The notes beneath the pieces were generated by a model. It had not been told where the DNA came from. It was given only the letters and a program-made list of their open reading frames with translations, and did not search any database. Positions 9,201-18,562 of a DNA stretch of 64,000 bases are shown one piece after another; positions within the stretch are counted from its first letter, which is position 1; each line of letters starts with the position of its first letter. The position numbers were made by a program, and so were the translations under genes. The stretch comes from Sphingobacteriaceae bacterium (GTDB lineage: Bacteria > Bacteroidota > Bacteroidia > B-17B0 > Aurantibacillaceae), in NCBI GenBank assembly GCA_016705695.1, contig JADJLA010000003.1, forward strand, positions 62,001-126,000, in the 5' to 3' direction.

Positions 9201-10919
9201 GTTAAGCTCGCTAAAGTATCCAAAACGCGGATCGTTATTTCTATCATTACGAAGTTTTGTTACATCGGCAAACTTAAAGTTGATCTCGTTCTCTGTAGGC
9301 CAAACTATAGCGCGTGCATCTACATTATTAGGATCGTAATTTCCCTTTGGCGTTAATTTTAAAGGTACTTCGTATTCGTAATAGTTATTGTTGTAATCTG
9401 TACCAACCCTAAAGAATAGTGTAAGATCGCCATCATTCAATGGAATTCCATTCATGGCTTCGGCATGCACGTTCATTTTAATATTATTGAACATCCTTGT
9501 ATCCAATTCCACATTTTTAAATACCGCGCGGCTATCGCCATCTTTTAAATTACATACACGTACTTGCAATGATTGTTCGTTTTGTAAAACCAAGTTGGTG
9601 GTTTGAATATTCTGTTGTTGTTGAATTCCCGGAGGCATTACATAGTTAACCGGAACTTTTGTTCCGTTTTCTTGCAGGCTTACAGCCGATACGTCAAACG
9701 CAGTGGAGTTATCATCTGTTTTAATATACTCTCCCGGTTTTTTAAGATCATAAGCGTAACGTCTCCAATCGCTTCGCACTAATTCAAAACGGGCCATGCG
9801 TAATAATACAGGGCGTTCAAAACCTTTCATGAAAATACGCATGAAACGAATAGAGTTAAATCCTTCGATGCCACCATAAGTATTTTCGAATTGGGCTATG
9901 GGAATTTTGAATTGATACCACTTCACTGTTTTTTTAACTCCACCAAAATCGGCAGAACCATCAAAAGCATCTACAATGTAATTTGTGCCTATAGAGTTTG
10001 GATTCACATCTGATTTTGAAATGTGGATGCGGTATTGATAGTAGCTTTCTGTTTCGCTTAAGGTATTATCACGATTCACATCTTCAATATTGGGAATATT
10101 ACTTGCCGCAGTTGAATAGTTGCCGCCATTAGGATTAGCGTTCTCATATTGAGCTTCTGTTGGTGAGTTACCTTCGGGATTATTATATTTTGAATAACGA
10201 ACAATAGTTTTGTCTTGCGCATTATCATAATCATCATCTCTAAAGAAATTATAATTATCACTTGACGGATCATTTTTAAAAGCTATAATGGCGGGTGCGG
10301 TTGCAACGAATGAAGAACCTGAAACATCACTAAGCGGACCTGCAAAAACACGTCGTTCAGTAGTGTCGATCATTCCATCGTAACCAACGTCCTGATAAGG
10401 TCTATCGTTATTGTCTTGCGAAAATGCATTTACTGTAGGAGGAATAGCAGGCACATTGGCAATTCCGGTTTCAATTACAGGAAGATCTTGAGTTGTGGAG
10501 CTTTGTCCGGGCAAACCATTTTCATAGGTCATACGGCCATCTTTCACAATATCCTCAGAAATATTTCCTAAGTTGATATAAAGATCTCCAACCGGAAGTT
10601 TGGTCTTATCAAAATTAGGATCTGTTTTTGTATCGTAATCTTCGTTAAATGGATCCATTAACCAAAACTGGATGTACTCAATATTGGCCGATTGAAAATC
10701 ATTGGTCTCTAATCTACGCATGATACCGCCCCAACGTGTATCAGGTTTTAAAAGCAAACCATTAACGTCTATACCTCCCGACACACTTGAAGGCAAAACA
10801 TCGTAGTTATAAGGTCCACGCTCTGTTGGATAAAATCCAAGATCTAAAAGTGGCAATACAACTTGTTGCCCATTTGGTGGTGTTTTACCCGGGAATAATT
10901 CGGTTTCAAAAACCTGGCG
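6243..10919 (-). CDS. sprA: SprA (T9SS translocon / gliding protein), C-terminal part after an in-frame TGA
   Basis: This frame directly continues the N-terminal part after a single TGA. The first residues after the stop are RQVFETELFPGKTPPNGQQ, followed by LLDLGFYPTERGPYNYDV, a segment I recognise from SprA. There is no ribosome-binding site or natural start here; the nearest start-like codon is a TTG at 10856. The segment is about 1558 residues of barrel-like sequence with aromatic/polar alternation and ends with a beta strand (GGFSLRINFQ). SprA forms the giant outer-membrane barrel through which T9SS cargo leaves the cell. Joined across the TGA the protein would be 2514 residues, close to known SprA lengths of roughly 2400. 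As a separate protein it would lack a signal peptide. Confidence 0.85.
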   Translation of the reverse strand, partial: RQVFETELFPGKTPPNGQQVVLPLLDLGFYPTERGPYNYDVLPSSVSGGIDVNGLLLKPDTRWGGIMRRLETNDFQSANIEYIQFWLMDPFNEDYDTKTDPNFDKTKLPVGDLYINLGNISEDIVKDGRMTYENGLPGQSSTTQDLPVIETGIANVPAIPPTVNAFSQDNNDRPYQDVGYDGMIDTTERRVFAGPLSDVSGSSFVATAPAIIAFKNDPSSDNYNFFRDDDYDNAQDKTIVRYSKYNNPEGNSPTEAQYENANPNGGNYSTAASNIPNIEDVNRDNTLSETESYYQYRIHISKSDVNPNSIGTNYIVDAFDGSADFGGVKKTVKWYQFKIPIAQFENTYGGIEGFNSIRFMRIFMKGFERPVLLRMARFELVRSDWRRYAYDLKKPGEYIKTDDNSTAFDVSAVSLQENGTKVPVNYVMPPGIQQQQNIQTTNLVLQNEQSLQVRVCNLKDGDSRAVFKNVELDTRMFNNIKMNVHAEAMNGIPLNDGDLTLFFRVGTDYNNNYYEYEVPLKLTPKGNYDPNNVDARAIVWPTENEINFKFADVTKLRNDRNNDPRFGYFSELNNYTKPFTESFGGYSMTIVGNPNLGTVKSVMVGVRNPKDPGNLSHCAEIWVNELRLTDFNNQGGWAATGQLQLKMADLGNASLAGTYYSPFYGGVEQKINERRKESTKIWDMSTSINAGKFFPTKWKITLPVYYNYGRTIIKPLFNPLDPDIRMKDFEKNDQIDDTKKQNIIDQVVDFTERKGFNLTNVRIDGFKRKGAKPMPWDISNFSTTFAFTQTFKRNINIDTNLVKQYRGNLTYQYSIPKPLVIKPFSKVKLFQNKWFALIKDFNLQLMPNSFGAGVDVNRSFSLLKNRDITSFYANSTEFVNPSLYNKNFLINRTYNLRWDLAKSLKFDFAANNEGRIFEPQGDVTKANQVKRDSVLNTFLSGRETVYGKGTANEHKFNEGKYGANLSYRQQMNLNYSAPLSKIPLLDFLTVSYKFGGTYTWNRAPFGMPTDSMYIGNTINNTNQHNITASLAMTTLYNKIPYFKRINTGQNKKQQAVKAPTPTKSTAALTDSTNPKKNENFQAVAEFIARGIMMVKNVSLTYQEQRGQALPNFMPRSNILGMDQSNQNAPGFLFTSGLYDATIRETSAKNGWLSKVQNQTTPYIETESKSITYRSSIEPHGSFKIELTGNYTKSKNLSEFMVYDPNDPSLSGSDYYNFHQSTNETGNFNITTFSFFQSLRDAKPSVESVLFDEFKLVRFDLAKELAQGNNNSLGLQTVNTTSGSISYIDGYSINQQDVLIGAFYQTYTGNKIKNYSTRNIFPSIPMPNWTISWDGLGKLKGMQKTFRSITIRHGYRSTYNVSGYSNNLLFSNGGSQITRSPVADPITGNSNFNPYYTINAVTITEGFAPLIKFDLQFQKPGWQANAEMKRDKTISLNITGPQIIESKGQEYIVGLGYRYPNLTMKKITIGGKPLKSDLTLKVDFSYRKNLSIIRRIADDISVPTGGTNIITLRSSADYLLTPNINLRLYLDWIRTKPQTSASFPTSNTSGGFSLRINFQ

Positions 10920-13787
10920 TCACATGTTGTTCGAAAAAATATTATCGTTGTAATAAGATGGTGTTGTGCCTTGACCTTGCGTTCGCGTGAACATTGGATC
11001 CACATTATACCAATTGAAACGTGCTCTGTTCAATCCAGGAGTAATAGTGCTTCCTTGTGCGGCTTCAGGAAATAAAGATTTTTGTCCTTGTGGGATACTT
11101 GATAATATCCAAGCGTAAGGGCTGCGAATATCGATCAACGAAATTGATCCTTCAAAATCATCAATGTATGAATTACCACCATCTTGCTTTATAGCTTTTG
11201 CATTTCCGGGAAATAATTTTGCAACCTCACCGCGCGTGGTTAAACTACTCATCTCTTTTGTGCTGTAAAGAGGAAGTTTATCTAATAAACGCGTTAAGAA
11301 AGGAAGGTCGGTCTTGTAATTGTAATCTAAACCGATCACTGTATTTCTTACAGGCTCATCACCCAAACTTACTTTTTGCGTAACGGGCCTTTCGCTAAAA
11401 CGCATTATGGTACTTCCTAAAGTAAGATTACGCCCTGCTTTATAATCTAAACGTGTACCAATTAAACTTTTTTGTTGAACGTTAAAGAGTGAATTACTTT
11501 CTAAAGATACTTTGATATTGGCGCCTGAGTTCAATAAGCTTTCGTTGATGATCTTTACACGGCCTAAAGTATAATCAACAGTGTAATCCGCATTTTCTTG
11601 GAGGGGAACACCGTTGGCGGTAACTAATACGGCTCCTTGCGGAATATTAAGCGCGTTCAAAGAGATCTCAGATCCGGCAGCCGATTTAAAAGTTCCTTTG
11701 ATCTTGTAACGATTTTTTTCTTGGATAAATGTTGCGGCAGTTCTCGTTGAATCATATAACTCCTGGAAAATATATTTATTAGCTCCCGGAAAATCATTAT
11801 TGATATCAAACTTTTTCATTAAGCCATTTCCAAAAGGTTCGGCCATTGGTAAATAGATGCGTCCGTTGTTTGGATTGATGGTAAAATCTTTAATAAAATC
11901 AAACACACCATCCGGAATACGATCACCATTCACGCTTAATTTATCGCAATTCAATACGCGTATCAATTGTTGGCCGTTGATAGAGCCATGAGGAATGTAT
12001 GGTACATCAACACCTGTTTCAATATTGTTGTAATAAATACCCAACATGAAATCCGTTGGATTTACGTTAAAAGCACCAATAGAATAAACGTTCTTCATCA
12101 TTAGATCCCATAATGGGAAGCGCGTATTAACCACCGAACCTTTTAATAATTTACAAACGAGTAGCTTTGTATTATCAGGATACTGTTCGCTGAATTCACC
12201 AACTTGATATAATTTTCCGTTGAAAGTGTATTGATAAGAAACTGCTAATACCTGATCGTTGTTCAGTGTTTGATTCAAAGAAATAAAACCTGTACGGTTA
12301 TTGATAAAAAATTCTTGCGGATTTAAACGGCGTGCATTGTAAATGATATCGTAATCACGTGCTTGCACCAGATATTGACCGGTGGAGTTATTTACATTGG
12401 TTGCAATTGTAGTTACAGGCAACGTGCTAGCGGCTTTACTCGCATCTCTATCTTTTAATAAACCATCAACAGTGTTGGTGATCAAAGAATATAAATTATT
12501 AGAACCATTGGAAGGATTAACCCCTAAACTGTCATAAACGCCATAAGACGAAGGAATGATGAGACTTCCTGCTTTTGTTGAAGCTAAACCGGTAAACACA
12601 TCAGCGCTGTCTTCTCCAAGATCTTCAAAGGCCACAACGTTACGCGTTTGCTCCGCACTTCCTGTTTGATTTAAAATATACACTTCCACTTTAGTAATTA
12701 CTATCGGTGTGCTTATAACCGGCAAGGTGTTCATCCATGCATCGTAATTTTTGCGGAAGAAATGCCCTAAGTAAAAGTGTTTATTGCCTTCGTAATTGTC
12801 AACGTTAACGGTAAAGGCTTGCGTTTGAGCGCCACCTTGTACATTGATCTCTTGTTTTTTACCACGTTGTTGAGAGAACACAGTAGTAACATCTAACTTA
12901 CCAAATTGTAGTTTTGTTTTAAATCCGAATAAAGTTTGACTACCTGTTATTAAAGTGCTATTGAGTGGCATGGTAACGTTACCCGCTTCAATTTTTTTAA
13001 TGATCTCGTCTTCGTAACCTGTATAATCCAATTTGATCTGATTTTCCCAATCAAAAGAGGCTTCGGTGTTATAGTTGGTAGTGATCTTCATCTTATCACC
13101 GATCTTACCAATTAAGTTCAACTGAATGCGCATGTTGAAATCGAAGTTGGTTATTTTTTGTTGACGTTGAGGAATGGCAGGATTTAGTGTTTTGTTTCGG
13201 TTCAAACCAAATATCAATTCGGCAGTACCTGTAGGTTTAATGTCAACGGTGTTACCGCCAAAAATCCGATCGAACAAGTCGCTGTTAACTTCCAACTTAG
13301 GCACCATACTTTTGCGCGGCTTGGTGTTGAGCTCATCAGCGGCAACACGCGAGCGCCAATAATCGCGCACCGCTTTTTTGAAAGCGTAATTCTGATATTC
13401 TTTTTGGGTCATCCAAGTATCAGGACGGTAATCTATTTTATCTCCAACTTTTTGTGATACATCGTACGTTCCATTTTTTTGATCGTACTCAATATCCGTT
13501 TTTATATTCGAAGGATTTTCGAGATACAATTTTGATTTAGGATCGTACTGCGGAGGTTTACCTGCATTATCTTTGAATTTGAACGGCAGATCATCCGGAT
13601 CAACAGGTTCAACAGGATCGGTTGGCGAATCAACCGGCAACACGTTCACTGTTTTTGCTTTGTATTGAATCAACTCATTGTTGAGTTCAATATTATTCAT
13701 GGTACTAGGCTGATGACCCAATACCGTGAATAAACAGGTAGTAACACTTGTTAAAGCAACAAAACCAAATATGTTAGATACTCTCAA
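10920..13787 (-). CDS. sprA: SprA (T9SS translocon / gliding protein), N-terminal part
   Basis: 955 residues ending at a TGA at 10920-10922. It starts at a TTG at 13787, three bases after the ruvA stop and in the same frame as ruvA; no earlier start is possible. The N-terminus MRVSNIFGFVALTSVTTCLFTVLG acts as the export signal. Then come a Pro/Asp-rich linker, SprA-typical segments (LNRNKTLNPAIPQRQQ; NFDFNMRIQLNLIGKIGDKM; AGNVTMPLNSTLI) and GGNSYIDDFEGSISLIDIRSP. The last residues YYNDNIFSNNM lead straight into matching SprA sequence beyond the stop. Translation ending here would lose most of the barrel. The order maeB-ruvA-sprA suggests one operon. Confidence 0.88.
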   Translation of the reverse strand: MRVSNIFGFVALTSVTTCLFTVLGHQPSTMNNIELNNELIQYKAKTVNVLPVDSPTDPVEPVDPDDLPFKFKDNAGKPPQYDPKSKLYLENPSNIKTDIEYDQKNGTYDVSQKVGDKIDYRPDTWMTQKEYQNYAFKKAVRDYWRSRVAADELNTKPRKSMVPKLEVNSDLFDRIFGGNTVDIKPTGTAELIFGLNRNKTLNPAIPQRQQKITNFDFNMRIQLNLIGKIGDKMKITTNYNTEASFDWENQIKLDYTGYEDEIIKKIEAGNVTMPLNSTLITGSQTLFGFKTKLQFGKLDVTTVFSQQRGKKQEINVQGGAQTQAFTVNVDNYEGNKHFYLGHFFRKNYDAWMNTLPVISTPIVITKVEVYILNQTGSAEQTRNVVAFEDLGEDSADVFTGLASTKAGSLIIPSSYGVYDSLGVNPSNGSNNLYSLITNTVDGLLKDRDASKAASTLPVTTIATNVNNSTGQYLVQARDYDIIYNARRLNPQEFFINNRTGFISLNQTLNNDQVLAVSYQYTFNGKLYQVGEFSEQYPDNTKLLVCKLLKGSVVNTRFPLWDLMMKNVYSIGAFNVNPTDFMLGIYYNNIETGVDVPYIPHGSINGQQLIRVLNCDKLSVNGDRIPDGVFDFIKDFTINPNNGRIYLPMAEPFGNGLMKKFDINNDFPGANKYIFQELYDSTRTAATFIQEKNRYKIKGTFKSAAGSEISLNALNIPQGAVLVTANGVPLQENADYTVDYTLGRVKIINESLLNSGANIKVSLESNSLFNVQQKSLIGTRLDYKAGRNLTLGSTIMRFSERPVTQKVSLGDEPVRNTVIGLDYNYKTDLPFLTRLLDKLPLYSTKEMSSLTTRGEVAKLFPGNAKAIKQDGGNSYIDDFEGSISLIDIRSPYAWILSSIPQGQKSLFPEAAQGSTITPGLNRARFNWYNVDPMFTRTQGQGTTPSYYNDNIFSNNM

Positions 13788-13790
13788 AAA

Positions 13791-14384
13791 TTAAATATTC
13801 TTTAACGCGGTTTTTATTAATAGTTCAACATTATCTGTACCAACGCCCTGTTGTTTGATTGCTTTTTCCAAGGCCTTTTCGGCTGCAAGTTTCTGAAAAC
13901 CAAGGGTTGTTAATGCCATTAACGCCTCCTCTTTATTTTTATTGTACGAAGGGGCCAGTATGCTTGATATGCCGCCCTCGTGTTTACCAAGTTTTCCTTT
14001 TAGGTCAACCACAATACGCTGAGCGGTTTTTTCGCCAATACCCTTTATGCTTTTTAACATGGCAACATTGGCGGTGTTAATTGCACCAACAATATCAGGT
14101 GTACTTAAACTCGAAAGCATTAAAATTGCACTTGATCCACCAACACCACTAACTGAAATTATTTTTCTAAAAAGATCGCGTTCATCTTCTTCAGCAAAAC
14201 CATAATACTTTGGATTATCATCACGAACATAAATGCTTTCAACAAATAATTGTACTTCTTTTTGATCAACGATCTTAGAATATGTAGTTAAAGAAATAAA
14301 AAGCGCATATCCGATCCCGTTGCTCTCAATGATGACCTGAGCAGGATTTTTTGAAGTAAGGTGGCCTTTGATGTAGCTGATCAT
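13791..14384 (-). CDS. ruvA: Holliday junction DNA helicase subunit RuvA
   Basis: 197 residues. RuvA tetramers bind Holliday junctions and load the RuvB motor for branch migration. Domain I (OB fold) begins MISYIKGHLTSKNPAQVIIE, with the conserved GIGYALFIS and LFRKIISVSGVG segments. Helix-hairpin-helix motifs follow (ISVSGVGGSSAILML and LKSIKGIGEKTAQRIVVDLKGKL). The C-terminal domain III (about residues 150-197) is the RuvB-contacting part. The gene lies 18 bp downstream of maeB and 3 bp upstream of sprA, so expression is probably coupled. RuvB and RuvC are not in the window. Confidence 0.96.
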   Translation of the reverse strand: MISYIKGHLTSKNPAQVIIESNGIGYALFISLTTYSKIVDQKEVQLFVESIYVRDDNPKYYGFAEEDERDLFRKIISVSGVGGSSAILMLSSLSTPDIVGAINTANVAMLKSIKGIGEKTAQRIVVDLKGKLGKHEGGISSILAPSYNKNKEEALMALTTLGFQKLAAEKALEKAIKQQGVGTDNVELLIKTALKNI

Positions 14385-14402
14385 TTCTTTTTTCTAAACA
14401 AA

Positions 14403-16670
14403 TTATTTTTGATTTTGCGCGTCAACTACCGAAATAGTAACCATGTTCACAATTTCGCGAACACTGCTTCCTAATTGTAATACATGTACAGGTTTTCTTA
14501 ATCCCATTAACACCGGACCAATAGCTTCTGCTCCTCCTAATTCCTGCATCAATTTGTAAGCAATATTACCAGCTGCTAAATTTGGGAAAATGAAAACATT
14601 CGCGTTTTTATCGGCCAGTGTGCTAAATGGAAATTGTTCTTGTAACAAAGCATTGTTTACAGCAAAGTTTGCCTGAATATCTCCATCAACAATTAATCCC
14701 GGATAATTTTTATGCAAGATACTTACTGCTTTCGAAACTTTTTTAGGTACTTCTCCATCAGCAGAACCAAAATTACTGTATGATAGCATCGCAATGCGGG
14801 GAGTGATATTAAATTGCTTTACTGTATTTGCTGTAAGCACTGCTATATCCACTAATTCTTCTGCAGTGGGATCGGCGTTCATGGTTGTGTCTGCAAAAAA
14901 GTAAGGACCTTTTTTGGTGATCATTACATACAATCCTGCAACGCGACAAACATTTGGTTGTACACCAATGATCTCTAATGCAGGTTTAATTGGTTGCCCA
15001 TATTTGCGGGTTAATCCACTGATCATGGCATCAGCCATTCCGCTTTCTACCATCATAGCACCAAAATAATTTCGGTCGCGCATCAATTTACGCGCATCGT
15101 ATTGCGTTAAACCTCTACGTTGACGTTTATGCCAAAGCGAATCACCAAATTCATTTCTACGATCTTCTTCCTCAATGTATGGATCAATGATGAGCATATC
15201 TGAAAGGTCAATGTGATTCTCTTCAGAGATGGCATGGATCTTTTCTTTTTTTCCTAAAAGAATTGGAGTAGCAATACCTTCGTCGCGTACTACTTGCGCA
15301 GCTTTTAAAATTTTGTAAGTATCAGCTTCAGTAAACACAACGCGTTTAGGATTACTCTTTGCTTTGTTAGCTAAACTGCGCATCAACTTATTATCTTTTC
15401 CTAAACGATTCTCTAATTCGGCTCTATATGCATCCCAATTGGTAATTGTTTTTTTAGCAACACCGCTGTCGATGGCTGCTTTGGCAACTGCTGAAGATAC
15501 AGCAGAGATCAAGCGGTTATCGATTGGTTTTGGAATAATATAATCAGGACCGAAGCTTAAGTTTTTTGACCCATATGCTAAATTCACATAATCAGGAACA
15601 GCTTCTTTTGCTAAACCGGCAATAGCCATTGTGGCTGCTAATTTCATTTCTTCGTTAATGCAAGTTGCGCGCACATCCATTGCTCCACGGAAAATAAAAG
15701 GGAATCCTAATACGTTATTCACCTGGTTAGGATTATCACTTCGTCCTGTAGCCACAATAATGTCTTCACGAGCAGTTATGGCATCTTCGTAAGAAATTTC
15801 GGGAGTTGGATTTGCTAAAGCGAATACCACACAGTTTTTTGCCATGGTCTTCACTAATTCTTTATTCAAAATATTTCCTTTTGATAATCCAACAAACACA
15901 TCGGCACCTTTGATGGCTTCTTCCAATGTATTGAGCTTGGTATTATCAGAGGCGAAGAAAGATTTATACTGATCAAGATCTTTTCTTCCTTTGTGGATAA
16001 CACCTTTGCTATCCAACATCAGAATATTTTCTTTTTTTACACCAACGGCAATGTACATTTTAGCACATGAGTTTGCCGAAGCTCCGGCGCCGTTGATCAC
16101 TAATTTTATATTGGATAATTTTTTTCCTGATATTTCAACAGCGTTTATCAAACCGGCTGCTGAGATGATAGCGGTGCCATGCTGATCATCGTGCATCAAA
16201 GGAATATCTAATTCTTCTTTTAATCTGCGTTCAATCTCAAAACATTCAGGGGCTTTGATGTCCTCTAAATTTATCCCGCCAAATGTTGGCGCGATATTTT
16301 TTACCGTCATTACAAACTGGTCAATGTCTTTCGTATCGATCTCAATATCGAACACGTCAATATCAGCGTAAATTTTAAAAAGCATTCCCTTTCCTTCCAT
16401 TACTGGTTTTGAAGCTAAGGCACCAATATCACCCAAACCAAGAACGGCCGTTCCATTTGAGATAACGGCTACTAAGTTTCCTTTTGCGGTATACTTGTAT
16501 GCATCTTCCGGATTTTTTTCAATTTCCAAACATGGCTCAGCAACACCAGGCGAGTAGGCCATGGTTAAGTCGCGTTGCGTGCTGTAAGGTTTTGTAGGAA
16601 CTACCTCTATTTTGCCGGGACGACCTTGTATGTGATACTCAAGGGCATCTTCTCTTCTAAATTTACTCAT
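14403..16670 (-). CDS. maeB: NADP-dependent malic enzyme with phosphotransacetylase-like C-terminal domain
   Basis: 755 residues, the usual length for MaeB. The N-terminal half (about residues 1-430) is a malic enzyme that oxidatively decarboxylates malate to pyruvate, with TMAYSPGVAEPC, HDDQHGTA and the nucleotide-binding VINGAGASANSCAKM. The C-terminal half (about 430-755) is a phosphotransacetylase-like domain (KRVVFTEADTYKILKAAQ; ADAMISGLTRKYGQPIKPAL) that is regulatory rather than catalytic in known MaeB proteins. It is the first gene of maeB-ruvA-sprA. Upstream on the minus strand is a box close to the Bacteroidota -7 element (TATTTTCG). Confidence 0.95.
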   Translation of the reverse strand: MSKFRREDALEYHIQGRPGKIEVVPTKPYSTQRDLTMAYSPGVAEPCLEIEKNPEDAYKYTAKGNLVAVISNGTAVLGLGDIGALASKPVMEGKGMLFKIYADIDVFDIEIDTKDIDQFVMTVKNIAPTFGGINLEDIKAPECFEIERRLKEELDIPLMHDDQHGTAIISAAGLINAVEISGKKLSNIKLVINGAGASANSCAKMYIAVGVKKENILMLDSKGVIHKGRKDLDQYKSFFASDNTKLNTLEEAIKGADVFVGLSKGNILNKELVKTMAKNCVVFALANPTPEISYEDAITAREDIIVATGRSDNPNQVNNVLGFPFIFRGAMDVRATCINEEMKLAATMAIAGLAKEAVPDYVNLAYGSKNLSFGPDYIIPKPIDNRLISAVSSAVAKAAIDSGVAKKTITNWDAYRAELENRLGKDNKLMRSLANKAKSNPKRVVFTEADTYKILKAAQVVRDEGIATPILLGKKEKIHAISEENHIDLSDMLIIDPYIEEEDRRNEFGDSLWHKRQRRGLTQYDARKLMRDRNYFGAMMVESGMADAMISGLTRKYGQPIKPALEIIGVQPNVCRVAGLYVMITKKGPYFFADTTMNADPTAEELVDIAVLTANTVKQFNITPRIAMLSYSNFGSADGEVPKKVSKAVSILHKNYPGLIVDGDIQANFAVNNALLQEQFPFSTLADKNANVFIFPNLAAGNIAYKLMQELGGAEAIGPVLMGLRKPVHVLQLGSSVREIVNMVTISVVDAQNQK

Positions 16671-16788
16671 AGTTGATTTTAAGGATTACGAAAATACGAA
16701 AAAAAGCCAAAAAATGACCTTTTCAGAAACGATTTAAACTACTGATAATCAGTAAATTAAATAACACAATAAAATTGTTTAAGTGGAG

Positions 16789-17595
16789 TTATTTTTTACC
16801 GTTTAAAAAGGCTAAAATGTGCGCGCAAACTTCGGGCACTCGTTCAAGATTTAAAGTATGTCCTGCTGCGGGTATCACTTCTAATTTTGCACCAATAATA
16901 TTTTTGTGAACTTCACTTGCTAAGTACACCGGAAGCAACGTGTCTTTCTCTCCCTGAATGATAAGTGTTGGTGCTTTGATGTTTTTTAATTGAGGTCGGT
17001 AATCATCTCTTTCTTTGGTAGCGCGCATCAAATTAAAAATAGCTTGCGCGTTTTGGTTAAGATCTTCGCGCGACTTTTTTAGCATTTCTATTGGGATAAT
17101 GGGCTTACTGAAATAGTCATCACTCAAAACGTAAGGCATCATAGTGTCAAACATCAAGCCATAACCGCCTGTTTCTAGCGATCGCCACCAACTTAACTCA
17201 ATGGCTTCAAAAATTTGTGTCTTATGCGCAAAAGTGGAAAGCAAAACGAGTTTATTTATTTTTCGAGGATAGTTTACGGCCAAATGTTGAGCCACCAAAC
17301 TTCCATATGAAATACCAATAATGCTCACTTTAGATATTTTTTCCTGATCCAAAACCGAAATTACATCTTCGGCATGTTGATCAAAATTCCTTGGATCACC
17401 CGATTTATCACTGTTTCCCTGAAAAATAAAATCCATCAAAACGATCTTGTAGTGATCTTTAAAAAAAGGCAAACAAAAGAACCACGCTAACGTAGATTGC
17501 GTTAACCCATTTAAAAAAACTAAAGTTTCAGGCGCGTTTACATTGCCTTGCACTTCGTAATAAATGTTTAATCCGTCTTTTGTTTTGCAATTCAT
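16789..17595 (-). CDS. Alpha/beta-fold hydrolase
   Basis: 268 residues with the alpha/beta hydrolase fold. The nucleophile elbow is GISYGSLVA (Ser within G-x-S-x-G). The oxyanion region is FLNGLTQS, the acid is in IIQGEKDTLLPVY and the histidine in AAGHTLNLERV, so a full Ser-Asp-His triad is present. No signal peptide, so it is likely cytoplasmic. It lies 4 bp downstream of the LD-carboxypeptidase gene and is probably co-transcribed, but the substrate cannot be told from sequence. It resembles the general esterase / 3-oxoadipate enol-lactonase-like group without a specific match. Confidence 0.88.
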   Translation of the reverse strand: MNCKTKDGLNIYYEVQGNVNAPETLVFLNGLTQSTLAWFFCLPFFKDHYKIVLMDFIFQGNSDKSGDPRNFDQHAEDVISVLDQEKISKVSIIGISYGSLVAQHLAVNYPRKINKLVLLSTFAHKTQIFEAIELSWWRSLETGGYGLMFDTMMPYVLSDDYFSKPIIPIEMLKKSREDLNQNAQAIFNLMRATKERDDYRPQLKNIKAPTLIIQGEKDTLLPVYLASEVHKNIIGAKLEVIPAAGHTLNLERVPEVCAHILAFLNGKK

Positions 17596-17599
17596 CTCA

Positions 17600-18490
17600 T
17601 TAGTAATTTAATGTGATCTTAGTTTTCTCAACATTTAATTTCGCTTTTTTACCAAGGTAAAGCGCCATGTTTTTTTGAATGTGGCCGGCAGGAAAATCAA
17701 AACATAGCGGATATTTGTATTCTTTTACAGCGTCAAAAATGATCTCGTTCGCGGTTTTTCCATAGGGAATTGCGTTATCCTTCATGTCGCTCATGCTGCC
17801 AACAATTAGCCCTTTTAAGTTCTTTAATTTTCCGCTGCGTTTTAGTTGCAGTAGCATGCGATCGATGTGATACAATTGCTCATCAAGATCTTCTATGAAC
17901 AAAATTTTATTTTTAGTTACAATATCATCCGCACTTCCACTTAATGCATAGATCAGCGAAAGATTTCCACCAACTATTTCGGCTTTTGCTTTTCCGGCGC
18001 GGTTGAGTTTATTTTTTTTGAGTTTGTAATTTATTTTTTCACCAAAAAGTAAAGTTCTTATCGACTGAGTTGCCTCTTTGTTTTTTGTGAATTGGAATGC
18101 CATAGTTCCATGAATAGTGGCTATTTTCAGTTTATCTAAACGCGCCTGAAGTATGGTGGTATCGCTGTATCCTATAAACCATTTTGGATTTTTTTTCAGC
18201 GAATTAAAATTTACTTTATCTATTATTCTTAATGTTCCATAGCCACCACCGGCAATTAGAACAGCCTTTGCTTTTTTGTGATCAATAGCCCATTGAAGGT
18301 CGGCAGCCCTTTGTTCATCGGTGCCTGCGAACTGATGATGTTTTTTAAAAACGTTCTTTCCTAGTTCAACTTTTAATCCCCAGCTTTTTAAAATAGTAAT
18401 AGCAGGCTCAATTTGATCTTTGTCGCGAGCTCTTGCGGTACCAATTATAAGAATTGTATCGCCGGTTTTCAAAAAAGGAGGTTGTTTCAT
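17600..18490 (-). CDS. LD-carboxypeptidase (murein tetrapeptide carboxypeptidase, S66 family)
   Basis: 296 residues matching the LdcA family, which removes the terminal D-Ala from murein tetrapeptides during cell-wall recycling. Landmarks: the N-terminal LKTGDTILIIGTA, the HHQFAGTDEQRAADLQWAI segment, AVLIAGGGYGTLRIID and WFIGYSDTT with the nucleophile serine, then VGGNLSLIYALSG, LFIEDLDEQLYHIDRM and CFDFPAGHIQKNMALYLG (acid and histidine region). There is no signal peptide, in line with a cytoplasmic recycling enzyme. It diverges from metG across a 72-bp gap and precedes the alpha/beta hydrolase gene by 4 bp. Confidence 0.92.
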   Translation of the reverse strand: MKQPPFLKTGDTILIIGTARARDKDQIEPAITILKSWGLKVELGKNVFKKHHQFAGTDEQRAADLQWAIDHKKAKAVLIAGGGYGTLRIIDKVNFNSLKKNPKWFIGYSDTTILQARLDKLKIATIHGTMAFQFTKNKEATQSIRTLLFGEKINYKLKKNKLNRAGKAKAEIVGGNLSLIYALSGSADDIVTKNKILFIEDLDEQLYHIDRMLLQLKRSGKLKNLKGLIVGSMSDMKDNAIPYGKTANEIIFDAVKEYKYPLCFDFPAGHIQKNMALYLGKKAKLNVEKTKITLNY

Positions 18491-18562
18491 TCTTTATTCA
18501 TACGAAGGTAAAAAATAGATTCACTTTTATCACTATCTTTACGCTTTAAATATTAACGTTTT

